Shown: positions 55,081 through 63,254 of the stretch, one piece after another
Layout: every line of letters starts with the position of its first letter
How positions within the stretch are numbered: position 1 is the first letter of the stretch
Notes under the pieces: generated by a model
Database searches by the model: none
Seen by the model: only the letters and a program-made list of their open reading frames with translations
Told to the model about the DNA's origin: nothing
Assembly (NCBI GenBank): GCA_900770195.1
Contig: CAAGJI010000092.1
Coordinates: 62,001-126,000 of the forward strand
DNA from: Oscillospiraceae bacterium
Lineage (GTDB): Bacteria; Bacillota; Clostridia; Oscillospirales; Ruminococcaceae
Direction of reading: 5' to 3'
DNA length: 64,000 nt
Program-made: the position numbers and the translations under genes

Positions 55081-55635
55081 TTATATTGACATTACTTCTG
55101 CTTCTTTATTTTTAACAAGCTTATCGATTTCATTACAAGATTTATCTGTTGCATCCTGTATTTCTTTTTCGACAGTTTTAAGTTCATCTTCTGTTATTTC
55201 TGAAGACTTCTTCAAAGCTTTAACTTTATCAATATAATCTCTTCTTATGTTTCTTACATTAACTTTTGCTTCTTCACCGATTTTTTTAATATCCTTTGAA
55301 AGTTCAACTCTTCTTTCTTCTGTAAGTTTTGGAAATTCAAGTCTAATTTTATCTCCATCATCTGAAGGATTTATTCCAATATCAGAAGCAAGTATAGCCT
55401 TTTCAATTTCTTTTATCGAAGTTTTATCCCATGGCTGAATAACAAGTATTCTTGATTCAGATACAGAAACAGCTGCCATTGCATTTATCGCTGTTGGAAC
55501 ACCGTAGTAATCTACAGTTATTTTATCAAGAACAGCAGGGTTAGCACGGCCGGCTCTTATTGATGCAAGTTCCTTACTGAAATGGTCGATAGACTTGTTC
55601 ATTTTTTCAGAACATTCTTTTGTGATAGCATTCAT
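55081..55635 (-). CDS. frr: Ribosome recycling factor
   Basis: A 184-residue factor that splits post-termination ribosomes with EF-G. It shows HFSKELASIRAGRANPAVLD, VDYYGVPTAINAMA, ILVIQPWDKTSIKEIEKAI and LTEERRVELSKDIKKIGEEA, with the two-domain tRNA-like shape expected from length. AGGAG precedes the ATG. Confidence 0.97.
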   Translation of the reverse strand: MNAITKECSEKMNKSIDHFSKELASIRAGRANPAVLDKITVDYYGVPTAINAMAAVSVSESRILVIQPWDKTSIKEIEKAILASDIGINPSDDGDKIRLEFPKLTEERRVELSKDIKKIGEEAKVNVRNIRRDYIDKVKALKKSSEITEDELKTVEKEIQDATDKSCNEIDKLVKNKEAEVMSI

Positions 55636-55649
55636 ATTTTTATCTCCTA

Positions 55650-56357
55650 TTAAAATATAACTTTAGTACCAATTTTTTCGTCTGACTTTATTGCCTTATA
55701 AATATTTGATTCATCTGATATATCAAAAACAAGCAAAGGCATATGATTTTCCTGACAAAGTGCGGCTGCTGTGCTGTCAATTACTTTAAGATTTTTGCTT
55801 AAAATATCTTTGAAAGTTATTTCGTCAAATTTTACAGCATCACTATATTTGTTAGGATCTTTATCATAAACACCGTCTACCATAGTTGCTTTAAGTATCA
55901 TATCTGCCTTGATTTCAATGGCACGAAGTGCAGCAGCTGTATCAGTTGAAAAACAAGGATTTCCTGTTCCACATCCAAAAATAACAACCTTTCCTTCTTC
56001 AAGATGAGCAACTGCTTTTCTTGTAATGTATGGTTCAGCAAACTTAATCATTTCAACAGCAGTTTGAACTCTTGACGGAACACCAATTGATTCAAGCATA
56101 TCAGAAATTATAAGTGCATTCATTGTTGTTGCAAGCATTCCAATATAATCTGACTTTGTATTATCAAACATTTCATTTGATCTCCCACGCCAATAATTAC
56201 CACCGCCTACAACAATAGCTATCTGATAACCTTCATTAACTGCAAGCTTTATTTGTTCAGCAATTCTTTTAAGAATAGTGTTGTCCACACCCATTTTTTT
56301 ATTGCCTGCAAGAGCCTCACCACTTATTTTAAGAAGCAATCTTTTTTTCTTGTCCAT
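55650..56357 (-). CDS. pyrH: UMP kinase
   Basis: A 235-residue amino-acid-kinase-fold UMP kinase. LLLKISGEALAGNKKMG, AIVVGGGNYWRGRS, DYIGMLATTMNALIISDML and GCGTGNPCFSTDTAAALRA are the family signature. AAAGG lies 8 bases before the ATG at 56357. It follows tsf after an intercistronic hairpin. Confidence 0.96.
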   Translation of the reverse strand: MDKKKRLLLKISGEALAGNKKMGVDNTILKRIAEQIKLAVNEGYQIAIVVGGGNYWRGRSNEMFDNTKSDYIGMLATTMNALIISDMLESIGVPSRVQTAVEMIKFAEPYITRKAVAHLEEGKVVIFGCGTGNPCFSTDTAAALRAIEIKADMILKATMVDGVYDKDPNKYSDAVKFDEITFKDILSKNLKVIDSTAAALCQENHMPLLVFDISDESNIYKAIKSDEKIGTKVIF

Positions 56358-56386
56358 AAAATAACCTTTCAAAACTGTTAATTCAA

Positions 56387-56418
56387 ATTATGGGCATAGA
56401 AAAAACTATGCCCATAAT
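56387..56418 (-). terminator. Intercistronic hairpin between tsf and pyrH
   Basis: A 13-bp perfect stem (56387-56399 with 56406-56418, core TATGGGCATAG) with an A6 loop. On the minus strand it is followed by TTTGAATTAAC, a poor T-run, so it is probably a partial terminator that sets rpsB-tsf expression above that of the downstream genes. Confidence 0.75.
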
Positions 56419-56427
56419 AAATTTTAT

Positions 56428-57351
56428 TTACTTAATCATGCTTGAAACTTCGTCAGCAAAATTATCTTCTTTCTTTTCGATTCCTTCGCCGCATTCATAA
56501 AGTGCAAAATTTGTAAGAGCAACTTCTGCACCAAGTTTCTTAGCTGCATCTGCAACATATGATGAAATAGTAAAGCTTGAATCCTTAACAAATTCCTGAT
56601 TGATAAGGCAGTTTTCAGTATAATACTTCTTAACCTTACCATTAAGAATATTTTCTTTAACCTTTTCAGGCTTTGAAGCCATCTTAGGGTCATTGTTCAT
56701 CTGTTCAAGCATAATAACCTTTTCTGCTTCAATTACACTTGCAGGAACATCTTCAGGCTTGAAATATGCAGGTTTCATAGCAACAGCCTGCATTGCACAG
56801 TCTTTACCAACTTCTCTGATTGTATCATTAACACCAACAGAAGATGTCATATCAACAATAGCAGCTTTTTTTCTATCACTGTGAGTATATCCGACAACTA
56901 TTCCTTCCATTCTGATAAATCTTCTTATCTGAAGATTTTCTCTTATTTCAAGGAATACTGAATCAAAAGCTTCATTAATTGTAATACCTTTACCAGGAAT
57001 TACTGTCTTTTTGAGCTCTTCAACATCAGCAGGATTTCCAGCGATAACTGCCTGAGCAACATCATTAACAAATCCCTTGAATGCATCTGTATTAGCAGCA
57101 AAGTCTGTTTCAGAGTTTACTTCAACAATACATCCAACTGAGTTGTCATCGTTAGTAACTGCAACAACACTACCTTCTGCTGCAACTCTTCCAGCTTTTT
57201 TTGCCTGTGTAGCAAGTCCTTTTTCTCTAAGAATAAGAACAGCCTTTTCTGTATCGCCATCAGCTTCTGTAAGAGCTTTCTTACAGTCCATAAGTCCGGC
57301 ACCAGTTGACTTTCTGAGTTCATTTACATCTTTAGCTGTAAAATTTGCCAT
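56428..57351 (-). CDS. tsf: Translation elongation factor Ts
   Basis: A 307-residue guanine-nucleotide exchange factor for EF-Tu. ANFTAKDVNELRKSTGAGLM, DCKKALTEADGDTEKAV and VEVNSETDFAANTDAFKGFV are diagnostic. GGAG precedes the ATG. It is paired with rpsB, 21 bases downstream. Confidence 0.97.
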   Translation of the reverse strand: MANFTAKDVNELRKSTGAGLMDCKKALTEADGDTEKAVLILREKGLATQAKKAGRVAAEGSVVAVTNDDNSVGCIVEVNSETDFAANTDAFKGFVNDVAQAVIAGNPADVEELKKTVIPGKGITINEAFDSVFLEIRENLQIRRFIRMEGIVVGYTHSDRKKAAIVDMTSSVGVNDTIREVGKDCAMQAVAMKPAYFKPEDVPASVIEAEKVIMLEQMNNDPKMASKPEKVKENILNGKVKKYYTENCLINQEFVKDSSFTISSYVADAAKKLGAEVALTNFALYECGEGIEKKEDNFADEVSSMIK

Positions 57352-57372
57352 TATATAACTACTCCTTTATAA

Positions 57373-58107
57373 TTATTCTTCTGTAGATTCTTCAGCTTCT
57401 GCAACAGCAGCTTCTTCACTATCCTGACCCTGTCTGCCTTCAATGATAGCATCAGCAATAACACCTGCGATAAGTTTTACAGCTCTGATTGCATCATCGT
57501 TACCTGGAATTACATAGTCAATTTCATCAGGATCACAGTTTGTATCTACAATAGCAACAATTGGAATATTTAACTTCTTTGCTTCTGAAACGGCAATTCT
57601 TTCTTTTCTTGGGTCAACAATGAAAAGAGCACCCGGAAGTTCCTTCATTGTCTTGATACCGCCAAGGAACTTTTCAAGCTTTTCTATTTCAAGATTAAGC
57701 TTTGTTACTTCCTTCTTTGGGAGAAGGTCGAAAGTACCATTTGTTTCCATTTCATGAAGCTGTTCAAGTCTTGTAATTCTTCTCTGAATTGTCTTGAAGT
57801 TTGTCATCATACCGCCAAGCCATCTTGCATTAACATAATAAGCACCTGCTCTGACAGCTTCTTCCTTAATTGAATCTCCAGCCTGCTTCTTTGTACCAAC
57901 GAAAAGTACATTCTTACCTGATGCTGAAAGTTCCTTAACAAAGTTATATGCTTCTTCAAGTTTTTTCACAGTTTTCTGAAGATCAATGATATAAATACCA
58001 TTTCTTTCTGTGAAAATGTACTGTGCCATTTTAGGGTTCCATCTTCTTGTCTGGTGACCAAAATGTACACCTGCTTCTAATAACTGTTTCATTGAAACTA
58101 CGCTCAT
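57373..58107 (-). CDS. rpsB: 30S ribosomal protein S2
   Basis: A 244-residue ribosomal protein. MKQLLEAGVHFGHQTRRWNP, YIFTERNGIYIIDLQKT, VNARWLGGMMTNFKTI, PGALFIVDPRKERIAVSEA and IPGNDDAIRAVKLI are typical. The acidic tail (EEAAVAEAEESTEE) is lineage-specific. AGGAGG precedes the ATG and a second GGAGG lies about 15 bases further upstream. First gene of the cluster running to polC. Confidence 0.98.
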   Translation of the reverse strand: MSVVSMKQLLEAGVHFGHQTRRWNPKMAQYIFTERNGIYIIDLQKTVKKLEEAYNFVKELSASGKNVLFVGTKKQAGDSIKEEAVRAGAYYVNARWLGGMMTNFKTIQRRITRLEQLHEMETNGTFDLLPKKEVTKLNLEIEKLEKFLGGIKTMKELPGALFIVDPRKERIAVSEAKKLNIPIVAIVDTNCDPDEIDYVIPGNDDAIRAVKLIAGVIADAIIEGRQGQDSEEAAVAEAEESTEE

Positions 58108-58213
58108 TTTTATTTCCTCCTATGGTTAAACCTCCACATGACAAAAAAACATATTAAAATATTTGATTAAAAATACCACCAAAATACAAATGTCATGCGT
58201 GCGTATTGTGTTT

Positions 58214-58242
58214 ATTATATCATACTTTTTCAAAAAAATCAA
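58214..58242 (-). promoter_or_regulatory. rpsB promoter
   Basis: On the minus strand: -35 TTGATT (58237-58242), 17-bp spacer, -10 TATAAT (58214-58219); start near 58207. The resulting leader is about 100 bases and contains a long-range inverted repeat (TGTCATG at 58191-58197, CATGACA at 58137-58143) that could close a structured leader. Confidence 0.82.
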
Positions 58243-58304
58243 TGCACATAACTCACTATAATTATAGCAGATTTTGTTGAATATTTAGATATATTACCCA
58301 AACA

Positions 58305-59327
58305 TTATAAAAGATCAGCTATATCATATATGAGTTTTTCAGATTTTTCCCAACCAAGACAAGGATCTGTGATTGATTTTCCATAAATACCATCACCTAT
58401 TTTCTGATTTCCATCAACAAGGTAACTTTCAATCATAAATCCCTTTACAAACTTCTTTATATCTTCGGAAAGTTTGCAACTGTGAAGAACTTCTTTGCAT
58501 ATTCTGATTTGTTCAAGATATTTCTTTCCTGAATTTGAATGATTAGCATCAATTATACAAGCCATATTCTGAAGATTTTTCTTCTGATACATTTCTATAA
58601 GCTGCATAATATCTTCATAATGATAATTCGGGTGAGACTGACCGTGTTTATTCACATATCCTCTCAATATAGCATGAGTAAGAGGATTACCATCTGTGCT
58701 GACTTCCCAGTCACCATACAAAAATGTCTGTTTTGCCTGTGCTGCTATTATGGAATTTATCATTACTGAAAGGTCTCCGCCTGTTGGATTTTTCATTCCC
58801 ACAGGAATTTCAAGGCCACTGGCTGTCAATCTATGCTGCTGATTTTCAACTGATCTTGCACCAATTGCAACATATGAAAGAAGATCAGATAAATATCTGT
58901 AATTCTCAGGATAAAGCATTTCATCAGCACAACATAAACCGGTTTGTTCAATAGCTTTTGTGTGTAAATCTCTTATTGAAAGAAGGCCTTTAAGCATATC
59001 TTCCTTTTTTTCAGGGTCAGGCTGATGAACCATTCCTTTATACCCCTCGCCTGTTGTACGTGGTTTATTTGTATATATTCTTGGAATAATAATAATTTTA
59101 TCCTTAACTTTTTCCTGAACATCAGCAAGTTTATAAATATATTCAAGAACAGCATCTTCTCTATCTGCTGAACATGGACCAATTATAAGAATAAACTTAT
59201 CTGATTCGCCTTTAAAAACTGCTGCAATTTCCTTATCTCTTTTTTTCTTTAATTCAACCGATTTAGCACTAAGAGGATATTCTTTTTTTATCTCCTCAGG
59301 CAATGGCATTTTTCTCAAGTAATTCAT
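58305..59327 (-). CDS. 3-deoxy-7-phosphoheptulonate (DAHP) synthase, AroG type
   Basis: A 340-residue class I-alpha DAHP synthase, the first step of the shikimate pathway (PEP plus erythrose-4-phosphate). FILIIGPCSADREDAVLEYI, IIPRIYTNKPRTTGEGYKG, GARSVENQQHRLTASGLEIP, GMKNPTGGDLSVMIN and CIIDANHSNSGKKYLEQ are the family signature. AGGAGG lies 7 bases before the ATG at 59327; the open frame extends 17 codons upstream through the promoter region. It stands alone with its own promoter. Which aromatic amino acid inhibits it cannot be told by eye. Confidence 0.95.
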   Translation of the reverse strand: MNYLRKMPLPEEIKKEYPLSAKSVELKKKRDKEIAAVFKGESDKFILIIGPCSADREDAVLEYIYKLADVQEKVKDKIIIIPRIYTNKPRTTGEGYKGMVHQPDPEKKEDMLKGLLSIRDLHTKAIEQTGLCCADEMLYPENYRYLSDLLSYVAIGARSVENQQHRLTASGLEIPVGMKNPTGGDLSVMINSIIAAQAKQTFLYGDWEVSTDGNPLTHAILRGYVNKHGQSHPNYHYEDIMQLIEMYQKKNLQNMACIIDANHSNSGKKYLEQIRICKEVLHSCKLSEDIKKFVKGFMIESYLVDGNQKIGDGIYGKSITDPCLGWEKSEKLIYDIADLL

Positions 59328-59357
59328 ACTTTTACCTCCTAAAGTGTCAATACTTTT

Positions 59358-59386
59358 ATTATAACCCTTTAAATTCAAAAAGTCAA
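59358..59386 (-). promoter_or_regulatory. DAHP synthase promoter
   Basis: On the minus strand: -35 TTGACT (59381-59386), 17-bp spacer, -10 TATAAT (59358-59363). The start near 59351 leaves a leader of about 24 bases, too short for a T-box or tryptophan attenuator. Confidence 0.85.
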
Positions 59387-59411
59387 TGTTTTTTTTAATT
59401 TTTAAATAAAA

Positions 59412-59439
59412 AACCTGTATTTACTCATAAATACAGGTT
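59412..59439 (-). terminator. Terminator after the Wzz-like pair
   Basis: A 12-bp perfect stem (59412-59423 with 59428-59439, arm AACCTGTATTTA) closes the loop CTCA. It is followed on the minus strand by TTTTATTTAAA. It ends the transcript of the two Wzz-like genes just before the DAHP synthase promoter. Confidence 0.9.
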
Positions 59440-59455
59440 ATGTTTAATATATAAG

Positions 59456-60994
59456 TTATTCACTTGTTTTATCATCAGTTTCTATCAGATTATCAGCTGT
59501 GTTTTCCTTTTTCTTTTTGTTAGCAGAAACAATTGAACCTACAACAATAATTCCGATATATGCTACAAATAATAATGCTTCTGACATTAAAACAGGCATT
59601 TTCATATTGCTTGTCACAACTTCTTTCTGAGAACCTGAAGCAGGTACAAGTACTTTAAATGCGTTCGCAAACGCAACATTTGAATAATATTCCTCAGCTG
59701 TTTTATTTGTATTGTCTATAAGTTTCTGAAGTCTGTCATTAAGAACACTAAGATAATCTTCAGCTTTTGCAATTTCTTCTTTTGAAGAAGTTCTGGATTT
59801 ATTAAAAGCTGAAATAATACTGTTGTAATATCTTATATTTTTGCTGTATGAAGAAATGGTTTTCTGTGTATCTATCTTTTGTGAAACAAGATCATCATAA
59901 GCTTTATTTATATTTTGTGATACAGTTTTTCCGTCTTCTTCTGTTGAAGATTCACTATCTGAACCAACTACCATTATCAAAGGATCTTTCTCATATGATG
60001 AAATAGAATCATTTATTGAATTTAAGGTAGAAACTGAAACTGCTTTCTTTCTTTCAAGCTGTTCAACTAAATATTTATAATAAGATATCATTGAATCTTT
60101 ATCATTCTTTGTGATATTATTTATTGTAATATAAGATGAAGATCTGTCAAGGTCATTGTTTTTGATTAATGAAGTTTCAGCTAAAAGGTCATCAAAAGAA
60201 TATCCTGTTACACTTGAACGAAAGCTTGATGTATCACTCTGCTTAATGTTATTAAGATAATCAGTTACAGAGTCGAGTGAATTTGAAAAAATATTAACTG
60301 CTTCCGCATAATCATATGTAGTATAGTCTACTACTGAAACTGAACTACCAAGTGCAACATTATAATTATATGTTTCAAAGAAATATGAACGATATGAATT
60401 AAGAACTTCATTCAAAATTTCTTTTCCTTCTTCAAAAGAAAAACCGGCTTTAAAATAATTGAATGTTATAAGATATTTACTTGAATAAAATTTAGAATCA
60501 AGAATTGATTGTGCTGCTTGAAGAGCTGAATTGCTGCCATTTGAAAAAACATCATAATACATTGTCATCTCATTCATTGCATCTTCCGGAACAACACCTG
60601 TAATATTTAAATTTTGTCTGATAACGTCTGATTCTTCTGTATTCATATCAAGGTTTGTCAATGCACTTTCTATAACAGATGGTGATTTAATTTTTGTTAT
60701 ATCCAGCTTATTTCCATTAGGATCAAGCCCTTTATCAACGCCATCATAATTTAAGCCTATTAATGCAGTAGCATCACCTAAATAAAATGATTTCTGAAAA
60801 GCATAGGCTATTCCAACTGACACAAACGCTGCAACAATTGCAAGTGATAGCCAGAGTGCAAAGAACTTCTTTGCATATTTCCACATTTCAGCAAAGGAAA
60901 TAACAATTGAATTTTTTTCACTGTCATCAGGAGTTACAAGAGTCACACTGATATTTTTTTCATTTTCTTTATCTTTATCATTTAAAAAACTCAT
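59456..60994 (-). CDS. Wzz-like membrane protein with long coiled coil (paralogue 2)
   Basis: A 512-residue protein with the topology of polysaccharide co-polymerases: an N-terminal cytoplasmic tail, a membrane helix (FFALWLSLAIVAAFVSVGIA, about 44-63), a large extracytoplasmic region with helical/coiled-coil stretches, and a C-terminal helix (LMSEALLFVAYIGIIVVGSI, about 470-490) with a charged tail. After the first helix comes LIGLNYDGVDKGLDPNGNKL, closely matched in the next gene. There is no tyrosine-kinase domain. The start overlaps the partner gene by 4 bases and has AAGG upstream. No glycosyltransferase or flippase genes adjoin, so a role in chain length or export control is inferred from shape only. 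Confidence 0.65.
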   Translation of the reverse strand: MSFLNDKDKENEKNISVTLVTPDDSEKNSIVISFAEMWKYAKKFFALWLSLAIVAAFVSVGIAYAFQKSFYLGDATALIGLNYDGVDKGLDPNGNKLDITKIKSPSVIESALTNLDMNTEESDVIRQNLNITGVVPEDAMNEMTMYYDVFSNGSNSALQAAQSILDSKFYSSKYLITFNYFKAGFSFEEGKEILNEVLNSYRSYFFETYNYNVALGSSVSVVDYTTYDYAEAVNIFSNSLDSVTDYLNNIKQSDTSSFRSSVTGYSFDDLLAETSLIKNNDLDRSSSYITINNITKNDKDSMISYYKYLVEQLERKKAVSVSTLNSINDSISSYEKDPLIMVVGSDSESSTEEDGKTVSQNINKAYDDLVSQKIDTQKTISSYSKNIRYYNSIISAFNKSRTSSKEEIAKAEDYLSVLNDRLQKLIDNTNKTAEEYYSNVAFANAFKVLVPASGSQKEVVTSNMKMPVLMSEALLFVAYIGIIVVGSIVSANKKKKENTADNLIETDDKTSE

Positions 60995-62427
60995 TTACTC
61001 TGTACCTTAACCTTTCTGTTTACTTTTACATTTACACCATTCATCTCTAATATTGAAAGAATCAAAGATGCCAATATAAACATAGACAATAATATAAGCT
61101 GATATGCAATAATTTCTTTAGACGATGATAATAAAACTTTTAATGAAGATAATGTGGAACTTTTTGCATAAGTAACTATTTGGTATGCATTATACAAAGC
61201 TACATCTTCGTAGTATTCTGTTGCAGTAGTTTTTAAATCAGCAACAAGATTATTTATTCTGTTATCAAGATCATCAAAATATGAATCCATTTGCTCTTCA
61301 TTAACCTTTGGATTATTTGAAGTTTTAAGTCTTTCCATTCTCTCTTTGTAAAGTTTTATCTTTTCATCAGAATTTGATATATTTGTCTGATATGTTACTT
61401 TTTTCTTTACAAGCTCATCATATTCATCTGATGGCTGAGAATAATTATATTCCTGGGAATCATTTCCAACACCAAGTACAACAGTATTTGTTTTCTTATA
61501 TTTTGTTATTGCATCAGTTACATTGTTAAGCTGTTCCTGATATGACTGTTTTACTCTTGTTAAATCATCTATTTTAAACTGATAATAATTTATAAGGTCA
61601 TTCTTGTTTTTTGTAATGTTGTTTGATACGATATAAGATGATATCCAGCCAACATTTTCACTTCTGAGCGTATCTATCGCATCAGATATATCAGAAAAAG
61701 AATATCCTGTCTGACTTGAAACAAAACGTGTGTTGTCATTCTTAGCAAGTGAATCAACATATACTTTCATTGAATTAAGAGAAGAATCTATTATATCAAC
61801 TGCTTCACTATAGTCATAATCTTTATAATCAATTGATAATAAACTTCCTTCTATTGACTTATTATAACCATATGTATTGTAAAAGTAGGTTTTATACTCA
61901 TCAACTACATTATTGATTAAATCTGCCCCTTCTTTTTTTGATAACCCTGCATTTCTATATTTAAAATTAATCACAAACTGAGTAGGATTATAAGATGTAT
62001 CTTTTATTGTAGTATATGAATTTATTCCGTCTGAACCAACTATTGAATCATAATGTGTTATTTCATCTATAATATTATCAGGAACAGTTCCATCAATAGA
62101 AATATTATTTTTTATTTCAAGTATGTTTTCATCTGAACTGTCAAGACCTGATTTTTCAAGTGCAGATTTGATATTATCACTATTTTTCATTTCATAAATA
62201 TCAAATTTATTTCCCGACGGATCAAGACCTTCTTCTATTCCATCAAAACTGAAATTAACCAACGCTGATACAGAACCATTTGAACTTGATGAAACATAAA
62301 CTTTTACGGATGTTAAGATTCCGACTACAATTGCCAATACAAGCCAAAGTAAAAATAATCTTTTGATATTTTTGAAAACCGATTTAAATTTAACTGCGAT
62401 TTCAATTTTTTTCTTCTCTCGTCCCAT
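60991..62427 (-). CDS. Wzz-like membrane protein with long coiled coil (paralogue 1)
   Basis: A 478-residue protein with the same plan as its downstream neighbour: a short basic cytoplasmic tail, a membrane helix (LFLLWLVLAIVVGILTSVKV, about 25-44), a large outer region with coiled coils, and a C-terminal helix (YQLILLSMFILASLILSILE) with a basic tail. Shared landmarks with the neighbour are FDGIEEGLDPSGNKFDI, KEGADLINNVVDEYKTYFYNTYGYN in part, DYSEAVDI and QTGYSF. The two arose by tandem duplication. AGGAGG lies 6 bases before the ATG at 62427; ATG codons at 62430 and 62451 are less favourable. First gene of a two-gene operon. Confidence 0.65.
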   Translation of the reverse strand: MGREKKKIEIAVKFKSVFKNIKRLFLLWLVLAIVVGILTSVKVYVSSSSNGSVSALVNFSFDGIEEGLDPSGNKFDIYEMKNSDNIKSALEKSGLDSSDENILEIKNNISIDGTVPDNIIDEITHYDSIVGSDGINSYTTIKDTSYNPTQFVINFKYRNAGLSKKEGADLINNVVDEYKTYFYNTYGYNKSIEGSLLSIDYKDYDYSEAVDIIDSSLNSMKVYVDSLAKNDNTRFVSSQTGYSFSDISDAIDTLRSENVGWISSYIVSNNITKNKNDLINYYQFKIDDLTRVKQSYQEQLNNVTDAITKYKKTNTVVLGVGNDSQEYNYSQPSDEYDELVKKKVTYQTNISNSDEKIKLYKERMERLKTSNNPKVNEEQMDSYFDDLDNRINNLVADLKTTATEYYEDVALYNAYQIVTYAKSSTLSSLKVLLSSSKEIIAYQLILLSMFILASLILSILEMNGVNVKVNRKVKVQSK

Positions 62428-62508
62428 CATTAACCTCCTGAATGACAGCATAATAATTTAAAATTAACCGTTCAAATACAAATTAATATCTGAAATCAAT
62501 CGAATTTA

Positions 62509-62537
62509 ATTATACCATTAAAAAACTTTTTTTTCAA
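62509..62537 (-). promoter_or_regulatory. Promoter of the Wzz-like pair
   Basis: On the minus strand: -35 TTGAAA (62532-62537), 17-bp spacer, -10 TATAAT (62509-62514). The start is near 62502, giving a leader of about 75 bases. Confidence 0.75.
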
Positions 62538-62624
62538 GCAAAACTTTATTTTTTTCATTAAACATATTTTATTTTTGGTGTTTTGCACAATTTTAGTATA
62601 TTATAAATAATGTTATTTGGAATG

Positions 62625-62653
62625 TTGCAATTTTAATAATAATGTGATATAAT
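62625..62653 (+). promoter_or_regulatory. Promoter of the DUF3592-like gene
   Basis: -35 TTGCAA (62625-62630), 17-bp spacer, -10 TATAAT (62648-62653). It lies back to back with the minus-strand promoter of the Wzz-like pair; about 90 bases separate the two -35 boxes. Confidence 0.78.
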
Positions 62654-62689
62654 AAGTAAAGATTAAATCACTATATATCAGGAGGCAAA

Positions 62690-63235
62690 ATGACAACAGA
62701 AATTTTATCATGCATTATTGTATGCTGTGTAGGTATATTAATATCTTTAATATCAGTACCATTTTTTTTAAGAAATAGTATATTGAAAAAAAAATGTAAT
62801 TCAAAAACGACAGGAAGGGTTATAGATTACAAATTCAAAAGGCTTGGTAATGGAAAATTCTACATTTCACCAATAGCAGAATTTTATGCAGATGGTAATG
62901 TATTTAAAGCATATCGACATTACAGCGGTATCTCAAATACAAAAAAAATATCACGTATGAAATATGATGATTATAATTCTGACAACATATACATTTCAGA
63001 TAATGATATTTTTCATATAGTCAGAAATGGTAACATACATAATTATAAACAACTTGCATATCAAAAATGGCCTGTTAATTCGGAAATAACAGTTTTTTAT
63101 AATCCAAAAAATCCTAAGCAGGCTTTTGCTGAAAAAATTGTTGTTTCAAGCAAAATTACAGGTATTGTATTACTTTGTGTTGGACTTGGAATTTCATTTG
63201 TTGCTGCATCTGCTGCAATGCTTTTTATGTTATAA
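62690..63235 (+). CDS. DUF3592-like membrane protein
   Basis: A 181-residue protein with an N-terminal helix (ILSCIIVCCVGILISLISV, about 5-23), a soluble middle of beta-strands and a C-terminal helix (ITGIVLLCVGLGISFVAASA). The middle, with TGRVIDYKF, ISPIAEFYADGNVFKAYRHY and ITVFYNPKNPKQAFAE, matches the pattern of the DUF3592 family (a short beta domain between two helices; the last motif resembles VxYxPxNPxxA). Function unknown. AGGAGG lies 7 bases before the ATG. The TetM-like gene follows after 19 bases and is probably co-transcribed. Confidence 0.72.
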   Translation: MTTEILSCIIVCCVGILISLISVPFFLRNSILKKKCNSKTTGRVIDYKFKRLGNGKFYISPIAEFYADGNVFKAYRHYSGISNTKKISRMKYDDYNSDNIYISDNDIFHIVRNGNIHNYKQLAYQKWPVNSEITVFYNPKNPKQAFAEKIVVSSKITGIVLLCVGLGISFVAASAAMLFML

Positions 63236-63254
63236 AATAAAAGTTGGTGAAAAT

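Noticed and set aside
58110..58139. Nine-codon mini-frame (MWRFNHRRK) on the minus strand just before rpsB, possible leader peptide
   Set aside because: No Shine-Dalgarno sequence before its ATG; its AGG AGG codons are simply the rpsB ribosome-binding site.
58256..58267. Palindrome CTATAATTATAG as a DAHP synthase terminator
   Set aside because: It is short, purely AT-rich in the stem and has no T-run; it is more likely chance AT palindrome or part of an upstream promoter element.
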